A program made the translations under genes and the position numbers. From Paraspadella gotoi (Eukaryota > Chaetognatha): 64,000 bases of DNA. This document shows, piece by piece, positions 27,301 to 39,118 of the stretch. The number at the start of each line of letters is the position of its first letter. The first letter of the stretch is position 1. The notes under the pieces were generated by a model. It worked only from the letters and a program-made list of their open reading frames with translations. It was not told the origin of the DNA and did not search any database. The stretch spans positions 6,999,279 through 7,063,278 of the forward strand of contig CM119270.1 in the NCBI GenBank assembly GCA_051294375.1, given 5' to 3'.

Positions 27301-28570
27301 TACGGACTCAGACTTTGCCCTCTTCAAAAACCCACTCTACGCGGTGAAGGATCACCTGCCCAAGCATAGCATTCGTGACATCCTTCACACGGACTTGGCA
27401 GCAGTTCCCAACAACAACTTTCAAATCCCGCCACGGCAAGAACGCAAAAAGTTTTGCCGTGACGGACTCCTTTTTCCCCACGTGGGCGCGCCCCACGTTC
27501 ACCTATGGTCGCTGTGCTACCTGCGGTGGATCACGCCGTTGGAGATTGTGGCGGGCGGGACCCCGAGCGAGTACCGGCTCCAGAGCATGTACGCCGAGGA
27601 GATCGTCTGCCTGCAGCATAAAATTCAGTGTCTGGAGACGACGGCAGCGGCGGCTTCGTCGTCGTCGGCGGCCGGATCCGGAGGCGGTAGCGGCCCCTCC
27701 GGCGCGCAGACTTATATCTCCAACGCCCCCAACCCTTTCCTTCGTTCGGAGCGCCAGTGGACGTCCTCCAACGCCTCGTCGGCGACGTCGCAGCAGCAGC
27801 AGCATAACAGCAGCGGCGGCGCGTCGTCCACTCAGCCGCAGCAGACTCAACAGCAACCTCAGTCCTTCAAACAGCATTCTTCCTCCGCCTCCCGACGGGC
27901 GATGACTTCCTCCGCGTCTTCCGCTACGATCGCGCCTTCCTCCAACTCCAGCCACGCTCGACAGCACCAGCAACGACAGCAGCAGCATCACAGCGGCGGT
28001 GGCGGGAGTCAGCAGCAGCCGCATCAACAGCAGCAGCAGCGGAACCATGTCGCGACTCACCACCCCTCGTCGACCTCGGCGGGGGTCGGGCCGCACCATA
28101 CCCTCCATCACCACCATCAACAACAACAGCTACAGCAACAACAACTCCAGCAACCCTCTTCCCAAACGCTCACCTCCTCCTTCCCCTTTTCCCATGGGAG
28201 CCTCTTCCACTCGTTGACGACGACGGACTCTTTGAGCGGACTCTCCAACGCCGCCGGCTCCTCCACGTCGGGCGGCGGCGGAGGCGGCGGCGGCGCCGCC
28301 GGAGAAGAGGAAGAGGAGGACGAGGACGAGGAGGACGAGGGAGATCCCGGGATGATGCCGTTGACGAAATACTTCGACTCGCAGACCACCTCCTCTTCCC
28401 ACCACCACCATCCGCATCACCACCACCAACACCACCATCCCCACCACCACCACCATCCGCGCGGTCTCCACGCCCACGAGTTCGACTCGTCGGTCGGCAG
28501 CGAATCGGGACGCGTCTCGCAGGTCTCCACCGACTTTGACGACGTCCACGAGGACGATTTCCAAGAGTGA
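21386..28570 (+). CDS. MTMR10: Myotubularin-related pseudophosphatase (MTMR10/MTMR12 type)
   Basis: Catalytically dead member of the myotubularin family. Known relatives bind active myotubularins and act as scaffolds or adaptors on endosomal membranes. Six exons: 21386-21759, 21923-22034, 22437-23111, 25792-25992, 26338-26766, 27239-28570; in frame, 1040 aa. The PH-GRAM domain spans about residues 105-185 (FKHGCSGVLYLTNFRIAF). The phosphatase-like domain follows to about 730. At the position of the active-site HCSDGWDRT loop it reads IRESNGARDL (about 479-488), so the catalytic Cys is Glu and the Arg is Asp. The flanking LDPHSRTIAGFQ and VEKEWV blocks remain conserved. Human MTMR10 and MTMR12 are about 750-780 aa; the excess here is a C-terminal Ser/Gln/His/Gly-rich tail with an acidic run and long His clusters. 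The ATG at 21386 has A at -3. Intron 3 is 2.7 kb, the others 160-470 bp. The gene is divergent from the KIF13 gene. MTMR10 and MTMR12 cannot be separated by eye. Confidence 0.93.
23112..25791 (+). other. Large intron 3 of the MTMR10-type gene
   Basis: 2.68 kb between a GTGAG donor and a CACAG acceptor. It contains GA-rich DNA at 23.93-24.27 kb and a GC-richer stretch at 24.5-24.85 kb. I see no nested gene or known RNA in it. Confidence 0.6.
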
Positions 28571-29164
28571 CTCTCTATTGACTCTCTCACTCTCTCTCTC
28601 TCTCTCTCTCTCTCTCCCGTGGGGAACTGACACGACTGGGACGGGACGGATCTAGACTGACTGGACGTGACCGAGAGGAAGAATGTTTTTTGAAAAAAAA
28701 ATTGAAAGAAATTGAAAAAAAATAACTGTGTGAATCCGCGATTAAAAAATCTATAAAAATACAAAAGAAAAAAAAAGAATTCGAAACGAAAAATAGTATT
28801 TCTTAATTTTTTTTTCTGTTTCGCGCTCAGCTCCGTTGTTGTGGACTTTTATTAGAAAAATCATTTTACGAATGTATTTGGATTTGTTTTACTATTCTAA
28901 TTATTATTTTAGTTCATAATTTATCATAATTTTTCTTAGAGATTTTTTTTAAATGCTCTTTTTTTCCCCATACATTATTAATTCTTAGGTTTTATTCCTC
29001 CTAGTTGCTAACTGATTAATAAGAAAGTCAAGAAATATAGCTATAGATGAAAATGATACAAAATAATTCAATAATTAATGCATACTGAGTCTCCAAAAAC
29101 GCTAATTCATGCATTTGAATCCAATTGATTTTAGTTTTGTTCATCAATTTTTTTTTTACTCGGG

Positions 29165-29335
29165 TGCGCACCGAGAGTAATATCAGTTTATATATCGGTT
29201 CGTACTGAAAGAATATCGGTTTATATATTGGTGAGAGCTGAGACAATATTAATTAATATATTGTTAAGTACCGAGCGAATATCAATGCGTAATGAGAAAA
29301 TATCCGTTTATATGCCGGTGCGTACCGAAAAATAT
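29165..29335. repeat. Degenerate minisatellite, unit about 33 bp
   Basis: Five or so diverged tandem units of the form AATATCGGTTTATATATCGG followed by a GTACCGAGAG-like piece. Confidence 0.75.
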
Positions 29336-31170
29336 AGGTAATGGCATCAGAAAACGTTAAGTATTAACCCAGTATCACTCATTTAATACCATGGTGATTA
29401 GTCAACTAATCTAGTCTACAAAACACATTATGTGTACATTAATACATATATATCTTCATATGTATTCATGAATGCTACATGTGTGCATGCAGATAGTCGC
29501 TTTGAGAATCTTTTAAAACGGCTAGATAATGCAAAATCTAAATTATTAAAAAAATTAAGATATATGTAATTTTGATTTTCTAAATTGATCTTATTTCATG
29601 ACCTAGCCTAGGCTAATGTTTTCTTTGGTTTTTGGCATTTTCATTTAGGAATTTAAGACTTTATTTGTGATAATTTGCTTGTTCAACATTCCAATTTCTG
29701 CCATAGCATTTTAATTTGGTAAAGCAGAAAAAATATTTATTTTGAAGTTCTACCTTAATATATATAAATTAAGTAATAATTCATTAATAGCTTATTGCAA
29801 AACTAGCTGTTTAACCAAATTATGAAATTGGGGCTAAAACCTGTGCCTGAAAATAGATTTAGAAATTGATCTAGGCAATTTAAATTTGAAGGGTCCAATT
29901 TGCAAAATGAAAATAGTGTTAGAAATGTTAACATTGACTAATTCCTAATATTTAAAAAAATATTTTACGATGTAACGAGACTATATTGCATGCACCCATG
30001 TGTTTGATTAAAACTGCTAAGTCTCCGATGCCATCCCTTGATATTATGTACAACTTATAATGATCAAAACATTCTTTAGTTACTTGGGAGTTAAATTTAG
30101 TTGGATTTTTTTTCCAGTTTTCTTTTGATTCGCTTTTCAATTCGCCATCTTGTGATTAAACCACTCTGGGACGGTTTCCGCCCCGCAGGCCAGTCGTAAC
30201 ATTTGCCGCAAGATCGATTCTCTCTCTCTTCCTCTTCAATTCGCTCTCTGGTTTGTTAAATATTCATTTCAAACAAAGTCATTTTTCTGAATTATTCAAT
30301 TTTTTAATTTCCGTTCTTATGTTCAACGTGGTAACTGAGAAATCGGAAAAGTATGGAAAATTTAAAGAAATAAGATTGCCAAGCAGATTACCTTTGTTTT
30401 TTTTTTTAAATACGGATTTCATCTCCTTAATCGCGTAAATAGTCTATTGGTTCCATATTTGTTGCTCATCCAAGGAAAGCCAATTTAGAAAAAAGAAATT
30501 CCCTTTACTCCCCTAACCTAAGTAAGCAGGTTTAGAATGGTGTACAATTTTTCTTTTAGAGATATTTGAACCTAATGTAATGTTCCCTTTTCTACAAAAT
30601 TGTGATTCATTTTTTGTTTTGCCAACCTCTTTTTTAATTAATTTCTCGATTATTTTTTTATTTTCCAACATTCCATATTAATTTTTCCGTTGCACTTATA
30701 AGTTTCTCTTCGAACTTCTATGGGCATAGAATTCATTCCAATAGTATTGACATTTATAGCAGAAAACGACCCAGAGCTGATTTAAAAATAAAGAATCAAA
30801 GGAACACTATTCCAAAATAAAGAGGTCATATTCTACACTATAACTATCGCGAAGATCGCTGCAACTAGTACATCCTAGTCATTATGTAGTTTCCCGATTA
30901 AAAAACAAAAAAACAAAACAAAACAAACTGCTTCGTAAAAGTGATTCACAGTGTCCCCACCCCTTCCCCAAAAATTAAAAGGCCAGAACATCGTTTTTTC
31001 ATTGTGATTATATACAAACGAAAATCGGTTTACACAGTGATATCTGTAAGAACGGTTCTACTATCCCGGGGACATTGGAAATCACTAGAACTAGAAAAAA
31101 AAACCAACCCAAATGTTAGTTCTTAGATCAGGCAGTATTAAAGCACCTGTTATCTTATTACTCATTCAAG

Positions 31171-31287
31171 AACCGTTTGAACGATTTCAACCAATGCGGG
31201 GGCGTTAAGTTTTTTCTTCTTATTATTTTTTTCTTTTTCGAAAAAAAAAGACGCCCCCGCTCGGTGGAAATCGGTCAAGTTACGATT
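31171..31287. repeat. Foldback (inverted repeat) sequence
   Basis: Arms 31171-31206 and 31250-31287 are imperfect inverted repeats centred on GCGGGGGCGT and ACGCCCCCGC, with CGATTTC and GAAATCG also paired. The loop is itself a pyrimidine run followed by a purine run. It could be a small foldback element. Confidence 0.7.
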
Positions 31288-32138
31288 CGAAAAACAAAAA
31301 AAAAAAAGAAGAAAAAAAAAATAGAAATGCCGTAAGGACATAGATTTATCAGGATTTAACTATGCTTGTAATTGAAATTGTTTGTTGCATTTTACAATTG
31401 TTAGTGAACTCTGTGACCGAATTTTTCTCAGTCGTTTTTTAGGTCGAGTTCTCCTCCCTTCCCCTCCTTTCCCCCCGCTTAGGTTTCTAATTTTTCTCGA
31501 ATCCATCTTTCGATCGTTTTGGTCACTCGAGAGGTAGATTTTTTTTTTCTGTTTACATTCATGCATTGTGAGTAATAAAAAAAATTGATATTGTTGACTC
31601 ATACTATAACCTGATATTTATTTTACCTTGTTTAAAAAAAAAAATTACTGCTGTTTCATTTATAGTTTATGTTTACCAATGTAAGATCTCTCTCTCTCTG
31701 TCACCAAAAGACTTTGTAGGAGGAAAACTAAATATATATTAATAAATAAAAAAAATTGTCTGACCAAAAAAGCAGAACACACTGTTAAAAAAATACTTTA
31801 CGTTACTTAGTTTTAACGGCGGTTCTGGAATCTTTAATGGGGTACTACGGTTTTTATCAGTTGTATTGGTTTTTTGTTGATTATTATTAATTTTCTTTTT
31901 TTTCTGAGAACCCCAGTGTTAAACTAAGCAATATATCTGCCATAGTTATATAGTTGGTATTATATTGGGTAATTCCGTCGAGCCGGTTCTACGGTGGGAA
32001 TCGCTCAATCCGCCGGTAAAAATGCTAATAATCAAATAAAAAAAATTCTTCATTGTGAAAAACCAAGTCTTTTTTTCTTCTTATCGTAGCTAGGAGGAAA
32101 AATAACTATTTAGCCTTGAAAATAAAGTTAGGCTAGAA

Positions 32139-32312
32139 ATCTACTATGAAATTAGATTCAATAGGGGCGGCCGGGCGGGGGTTCAAAACTTTAGTCTTGA
32201 AGTCTACTTTCAGGTAAAAAAGAATTTTTAAAAAAAGTTTGACTTTAATGCTTTTATTGTTGCTATCAAAATTACAATATTACTATATAATGATAAAAAA
32301 TTTTTAAAATTA
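32139..32312 (+). repeat. Dispersed repeat family C, copy 1
   Basis: Matches 36886-37037 in reverse complement. Shared blocks are ATCTACTATGAAATTA, CAAAACTTTAGT, GTCTACTTTCAGGTA, CTATCAAAATT and ATATTACTATATAATGAT. The two copies flank the enkurin gene in opposite orientation. Confidence 0.75.
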
Positions 32313-32941
32313 ATCTTGACCTTTGATGGATTCTGATAGAGCATAAAAAGTTAAATAAAAAAAAATAACTACAACTTTCAAAAATTCTTATGTTTTCTTG
32401 GTCAAAAATTTGGTAATAAAATTATCGAAAGAAGATGATGATGATGATTATTAATAGTTTTTCATATTTTTCACTCACTTATGATCAAAATATCGAAAAA
32501 AGAATTATACTTTTTGCAAGCTTCCTGAATCTGGGCTTAAAAATAAAAATAAAAAAAAAATAAAAATTTTAGCCTTTCCTATTTATAAATAAATATTAAA
32601 AAATTAATATATGGGGTATGGAGTAATATTAAAATTTTTTGTCTATTCAAATTTGTTAAAAAATGTTAAAATTTTCGTTTGAGTAGGTGCTTGATTCAAA
32701 TTTCTTAACCACCTTACTGAGTTAGGCTACTCCTAGTTAGGCCATCACTGCGTCAGAATTGAAAATCTTATAGCCAGAAAATCTTTCCTTATTAACAAAA
32801 ATATTCACTTTAAACATTAGTTTTAACCCATATTTTCCCACATGAAGAAGAAGGTTGTGAACGCCATTCAGATGGAAATTTTTTTGGACTTAATTTCACT
32901 GCTAATTGACAGGACACATATAAAAATGGGTAAAATTTGAA

Positions 32942-33345
32942 TTTCGCCGACTGGGGTTTTGGCTCCTTTTAAAAAAAAATTAGGGTTATTTTTATTTTCG
33001 CCGACCGGGGTTAAGGAGGGGTTAGGGTTAAGGGTAATTTAGGGGTGGTTAAGGGTGGTTAGGGTTAAGAGGGTTTAGGGTTAGGATAATTGGGTACTAT
33101 TTTTTTATTTTTAAATATTTTTTTAAAAGCCGCCATAACCGCGGTTGGCGAAAGTAAAATTTAGCCAAAAATTATTTTTAAAAAAATCAAAAAAAGGGGT
33201 TAGGGTTGTTTAGGGGTGATTAGGGTAAAGACTTAAGAGGGTTTAGCGTAAGGGTAATTGAGAATATTTAAAAAAAAAAATAAAAAAATAAATGTTTTCA
33301 AGTGGTTTTTCAAGACGCCAAAACTCTGATCGCGAAAGTAAAAAT
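32942..33345 (+). repeat. Tandem duplicated unit with TTAGGG-like DNA
   Basis: GGGGTTAGGG-type degenerate repeats at 32999-33085 recur at 33195-33262. Each is followed by a T/A-rich stretch and a GCGAAAGTAAAA block. TTCGCCGAC(T/C)GGGGTT also occurs twice. This is a tandem array of about 200 bp units resembling an interstitial telomere or subtelomeric satellite. Confidence 0.6.
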
Positions 33346-33541
33346 TTTAACAAAAAGGATTGAGGGACAAATATATGAATATATATATATATATACGAAT
33401 TTATTAGAAAAATCTCTAAGGAATTATTATATTTCATAACCGATCTTCAATGAGAACGTAATATTGGTTGCATTTTATGATGGTGTCATCGATTCGGCTC
33501 TGTTCTGTCGGAGTAAGTCGAAGGAGGAAGAGGCGAGTTTA

Positions 33542-33555
33542 ATCTCTATGGAAAC
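33542..33555 (+). promoter_or_regulatory. RFX X-box motif upstream of enkurin
   Basis: ATCTCTATGGAAAC matches every position of the nematode ciliary X-box consensus RYYNYYATRRNRAC. It lies 133 bp before the enkurin ATG, a typical distance for RFX-controlled cilium genes. Function is inferred from motif, position and the identity of the gene. Confidence 0.65.
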
Positions 33556-33687
33556 GATCGAGTAAAACAAAATCCAGAAATCTCTCTGCGCTTTTCTCGA
33601 CTAAACCTATTTTTACTCCTCCCAAAATTTAATAAATAAACCAACTATCATTCGATTAGAATAAAAATAATTGATAAATCAATAAAA

Positions 33688-36600
33688 ATGGCCGCCACGG
33701 AAAGCATATACAATTTAATTCCTAAAGAAAAAGTTTTAGTGAACAAGAACCCTGTTTACGTTTCCAAATCGCGTGACATGGTCAAAAACGAGAGTCAGAC
33801 TTCTAAGAAAGACCACAAAACTATGGGGTAAGGCGATCGATTGTGATCCTCGAATCGCAATCGTGATTTCCCAAATACTTTACCGGAACTAGACGAGTTT
33901 AAAACTCGACTAAGTAATAAGTATGTACTTTCCAAGAATGTACATTCTTTCTAGAGTTTTGAACTATAGGGTATTAACTTTTATAATTCAAGGAAATTCG
34001 TCGATATAAATATAACGTTTTTACATTCATTATCCTATTTGTTCTTAGAATTGAGTCTTTATCCAAATGTAAAGGCTACCGAAATTCCATTTCTGGAAGT
34101 CAAATATACCTCTAGTCCTTGACTCGTCTGTCTAGTTTTGTCAGATTCGCCATGTTTTTAAACTTAATAGCATTTAAATGTTTAGAAACTTAAATCTCTA
34201 GAGTTAAAGAAAAGAAAGGTAAAACAGAATTAAAAAAATATTTACTTTTGATAAATTTAGGAAAAATTAATTATTTTTCAAATTTAAAGAGCAAAACATC
34301 AAATCTTAAGATATAAGAATAAAAATAAAAGTGACGGTTTTCGCTAAAACCTTCTTACCCATTATATGCAAATTAAACTGTGAGCCAGAACTGATGGCGC
34401 TAATAAAATCGCTGCCATTCTTCTATGTATTAAGGTATATTCACCCTGATGGTTTTATAAGGTAGAAAAATCACTGACGTTTTATGTGTATCAATTTCAA
34501 TTTAATAACCTACTGTTTACTATGTAAATTTAAAATTTTATGAAGCATATTTAAATATCAAAATCGTCGGTTTGAATCTTCCACCAAAAATTCCACGTGA
34601 TGATTACATTCAATTCTAATAAAATTTTCGTCTCATCTTGGATGCTGAAGTTAAACGTATACGTTAATGAGAACCAGAAGCACTAAGTTCTAGAAAAATA
34701 AGAACGGTAGTTCCAACGTGTAGCGCCACAGTGACTTTATTTTCATGTGTATTTCCCTTTGATGATATGACAATTTTTTTTTTTTGCCCGCATCAAAATT
34801 GCGTCTTTTATTCTTTATAGTTTTAGGAATTCCTGAAGGCGGTGCTAGCAGTCCCTTAAATCTGAGGTTTTTTCTGTCTTAACAAATGAGCACTCAACTA
34901 TAAGCAGATTATATGCAGTTTTAACGTAAGTGGGATAGAACGACCGACCGACAAGTGACAGAGTTGCTCCATGAGTACTCGCGGCGCAACTAAAAAGGTT
35001 TTGGCCGCTTATGATCAGGCAATTTAAGCTTTCAGTTTCAACAAATTCATGGAATCTCGGATTGTTAAAAAAATTGTCAGATTTTGAAAATCCACCAGCT
35101 TGTGGAAAGGTTTACCCTGGATAACCGGGGCTCCTAAGTTCAGATTTTGGAGGAGTAGGGCTGACGAGAGGCTGAACGAACTGTATTAAAAAGATGGTTG
35201 TGGCAGTATGGTACATCAAGATGATTCAAAACAAATGGAATCAACCTTCTCAACAACAACACTTTTTTACTAGCTCTCATTAAGCCTAGACATCTTTATT
35301 TCATTTTTTGTACTTGGGGTTTTACCAACAAATCTAATTAATGTTACCCCAGTCGTTAACTTCACTGAGTCAGATTGTAGAAGCAAATATGCAGCAGATT
35401 ACTGGCGCTTTTTTTTTCTCAATCCTAAATTTTAGAAATAAAAATTTATGAGCATACACTAAGTCAGTTTTGCATAAATCTCGTACTTTTGATGGAAAAG
35501 TCCTTGATGTTTTTAAAATAACATATAATAAGTTAACTTTTATTAAGTAGTTTCGGTGTAATAAATTTTTAATTTGTGCCATACGTTTTGGGTCACGGGG
35601 TAAGTTTTAGACCAAGAAAGAGAAAAAGAAATGAAGGATTAGAGAAAACTAAACAAATTTAACTTATTACACAACTTGAAAGATTTAAAATTGTTTTCAT
35701 TTTGAATTTGTATGGATTTTTTATAATACAGAAATTTGGTTGTGGTTGTCATTGTTTACCCTATAGTAACTTTTTTCTTTTGCTCGCCTCTCAGTTACGA
35801 GAAAACGCCTTTGCGAAGCAGCAAGGAGTTTTTAAAGAAGCGAGAGAAGGAACCGATTCTTCCGGAGAAGAAGGTATTTACTTACCCTGACGCTGGAAAG
35901 GCCAAACCCCCGGTGCCGAGGAACGGCGACTATCCGCCTATGGGGTTTAAGGTAAATTTGGCAGTCGCGTTATTTCGCATTCATTTAAAATGATTTTTTC
36001 AATACCCCCTACTCTCCTCTTTGTACCCTCAGACGACGACGGACTTTGTCACGGGTAACGCCGTGAAGGCGATTGCGTCAGAGCCACGCCCACCGCGTCG
36101 TGTCTACGTCGATACGAAAAACGGAGACAAAAACGACCTTGCGCCTTCGGGCCTCGCGCCTGTCTTTGTTAACAAGAAGAAATATGGGCAGACTCCCGGT
36201 TAGAGTGGGGCGAAGCGGATAAGCCGTAAAGGAAATGATAGGTTAGGAAGACGTATTTACGTAACTTAATACAAACAGGTTACATCACGAAGCGCAACGA
36301 GGACATGAGAAGAGCGAAGGACGACTACGACGCTTACGTGGAGGAGACCTTTCGACGACGGGCAGCAACGGTGCTGCCAGAAGACGAGAAACAGGCAAGA
36401 GGGCGTTAAGAAAATTATAACTTTCACGCGTTTGCTCGATAGTAATCCAATCGGCACATGGAGGTTGAATATTCTTTGCATCATTACAACTGATCATCTT
36501 AAATTCGTTTATCAAGTCTTCGCTCTTTACGACAGATTTTGTTTTCTCGTTTCGATTCTTTAGCTCGCGCCAAGTTTCTTTTCTCATTTGACGCTTTGTT

Positions 36601-36801
36601 TTAACGCTTTGTCCCGTTCAGGAGCTTCTTCATGGTCTGAAGACAAATTGGGAGCGCGCTCACCACGACTACCAGGGCCTCTCGCTCGTCACGGACACAG
36701 AGCACAAGCGGCAGCGGAAGGAGAAGCTGGAGGGGATCATGAAGCAGTTGGAGAGAGACATCGACATCCTGGAAAAGCATCACACCATCTACGTCGCATG
36801 A
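33688..36801 (+). CDS. ENKUR: Enkurin, ciliary microtubule inner protein / TRPC-binding adaptor
   Basis: Small adaptor of sperm and motile cilia, first found as a TRPC channel and calmodulin/SH3 binding protein and later as a component of axonemal doublets. Five exons: 33688-33827, 35795-35951, 36033-36198, 36279-36394, 36622-36801; in frame, 252 aa against about 256 in human. The N-terminus ESIYNLIP and the block DHKTMG are family hallmarks. The middle has a proline-rich KPPVPR segment (candidate SH3 ligand), then VYVDTKNGDKNDLAPSGL. The C-terminal enkurin domain ends in the coiled-coil EKLEGIMKQLERDIDILEKH. The ATG lies in AAAATGG context. Intron 4 uses a GC donor (CAG|GCAAGA at 36395); reading through it instead gives a stop after three residues. 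Intron 1 (1.97 kb) carries a MITE-like repeat. A consensus RFX X-box lies 133 bp upstream of the ATG. Confidence 0.95.
34701..34999 (+). mobile_element. MITE-like dispersed repeat, copy 2 (enkurin intron 1)
   Basis: About 300 bp, reverse-complement partner of 2845-3173. It runs from AGAACGGTAGTTC to GCGGCGCAACTAAAAAGG. Its left inner terminus (TAGCGCCACAGTGA) is more diverged than in copy 1, and the right one is intact. No coding capacity. Confidence 0.75.
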
Positions 36802-39118
36802 GACCGTCAAAAACCGATGTTACCAAAAACTGCTAGGGAAGTTATTTATATTGTAAATTAGTAATGAAAAATAATTTAAAATTGATTAAAAAAATATTTT
36901 ATCATTATATAGTAATATAAAAATTTTGATAGTAACACGAAAAGCATTAAAAATTAACTGTTTTAACTACCTGAAAGTAGACATCAAAACTAAAGTTTTG
37001 TAACCACTCCCCTTCTGATTTTAATTTCATAGTAGATATCTACGGGCAGAGGGATATTCTTTACGAAAATGCCTCAAATGCTGTAGTTTATACTATCCTG
37101 CAAACTATCCCTTATTGAAAAAACAGCTGTACGATTACTACGATTAGTCTGATCTGACGATATGAAAAATGAACTCTTTCATACATTACATTTCAAAGTC
37201 GAAATATGGATTTTCTACTTCAGTCTTGAAGAATTTAACTTTTCCTTTTTTTCAAAATCAAGATGTTACTTTGCCTTCACCTCCCAGACGGTGACAATTA
37301 TATGTATTATGTTTTTTTTATTGCTACTATTTCTGCACATAATTTTTTTTAAACAACAATTCTTAATGTACATGCAGCTGAGAGAACTGATTTTTTAAAA
37401 ACCTAGTTTCATTGGATATCTGGGTATCATGCATAAAATTCATTCCACACCGACAAGCTGTTGACAAAAAGTCAATCAGTTTGGTAAACGAAACTAAATA
37501 GCTAGAGCTCGCTAATATCATCATTGCGTTAACATTGTTCATTTTCCTGACAGTGGCTGATACTTGTTCCTTGCATTGCAAAAAAAATCAGCTTACGAAA
37601 GCAATCTTGCTTTGTGATAATGTTGTTTAATGTGATACTTTGATAAGAATCGGGTCAATGTTAAATTACATTCATAAATCTTAAAACCCCAGTCTACTAA
37701 TTAACACTTTACAGAAGCATCTGCAATGAAACATGGCCCATCATCAGTTGAAAAAATAAGAAGAAAAAACCCGGCTATTTTACATGAAATTTACAGTTCA
37801 TCAGTTGTATAAAACAGTTAATGCATAGATCCGACGTTGCGTGAATCTAAAGTGTATTCTGTTGTCTAACTTTTCATTTAAATACAGACAAATATCTCTC
37901 TGTATGTACATAAAGAGTCACTTTGTGAAAACGTAAATGAATGATTTATCAGAAGCTACCCCCATCTATAATAACAAATAACAGACGAGCCTGCGGTGAA
38001 AGTTTTTACAAAAATCGTCTAACTACATCTGTATAGTAAATTAAACTGACCTGCGAACAAGTTTTTCTTCAAATCACAACAGACAACAAAAAACTCCGCA
38101 ATACAATAAAAATTCCTTTATGGCACGTGGACGAATAAACCGGATACTACATCCTTACGATGTCGGAAAAGAATTTACAAATATGTACGCGTTTCAAATA
38201 AATAGCGTGAACATGCTTCGACGACGCATTAATCGTTTCAGTTTGTGCTCAATGTTTTTTATTAACATATATAATTTATATATATTTTTCGTTGAATGTT
38301 TTTCCCTCATAACATCAATGTTATCCGATCGAAACGATAACGAAAAAATTATGTGTATGTGTACGTAAAATCCGGGAGAGGGATTGGGGGAAGATAGACC
38401 AAAGGAAAAAAAGGAATCTTGAAACAGACAGTCCTCACTGTACAGACTAGATTTCGGGAGAGGGCACTTTGCACCTTTAAAATATCGACTTCGAGTCAGA
38501 CGTCGATTGGGGAAAATGGGGGGGGGGAAGGGCGAGGAGCGAAATTGAAAAGGTGTGGTTTAGGTGTGAAAAAATATTGATTAAAGAAATCGCGAGCGAC
38601 GAATCGGATGTAGAACTATCAAGTATAAGTGAAAAAAAATTGTGAGAAATGCTGGAAATTGTGACCCTGATTTGGGAAAAGAGAGAGAAGGGGGGAAGAG
38701 AGGAGACGTGGGAAAGAGCGAAGGGCGGGAATAATCACCCTCCGTAATGGGTCAATTCAAGGTTTAGAACGGACAAAATCCGAGGAAGAATAACAAAGAA
38801 AAAACTGGTAGAAATGCCTTTTTTTGCCATAAAAAATCAGCGATAAAAATGCGTAGCAGTCAACAAACACCCTTTTAAAAACTTTTATCGGTTTTGTTTG
38901 GGTTTTTTTTTTTGTAATCTGATAAAACAATGAAACGATGAACAAACACTGCTACCAACGAAAATGTAATAGACAATAAATCTTGAACAAAGAAAAAACA
39001 AACAAACATTAGCTAAGAGACTTCCGGTACAATATTTTTTTTCTTTTCCCTGTCGGTCCGGCTAGAGACGTAAAATAAGCGCCCTCAGCAGCCCCAGTCA
39101 CCCTTCCATCTGCTTCGT
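36802..39118. other. Spacer between convergent ENKUR and KMT2E genes
   Basis: AT-rich; should contain both 3' UTRs. It includes repeat family C copy 2. I see no other gene. Confidence 0.6.
36886..37037 (-). repeat. Dispersed repeat family C, copy 2
   Basis: Reverse-complement match of 32139-32312. It begins 85 bp after the enkurin stop codon, so it probably lies in the enkurin 3' UTR. Confidence 0.75.

Larger units (their letters stand above)
28571..33687. other. AT-rich spacer between MTMR10 and ENKUR
   Basis: Probably includes the MTMR10 3' UTR and the ENKUR promoter. Apart from the repeats listed separately, no reading frame has the codon bias of the exons here. Confidence 0.6.
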
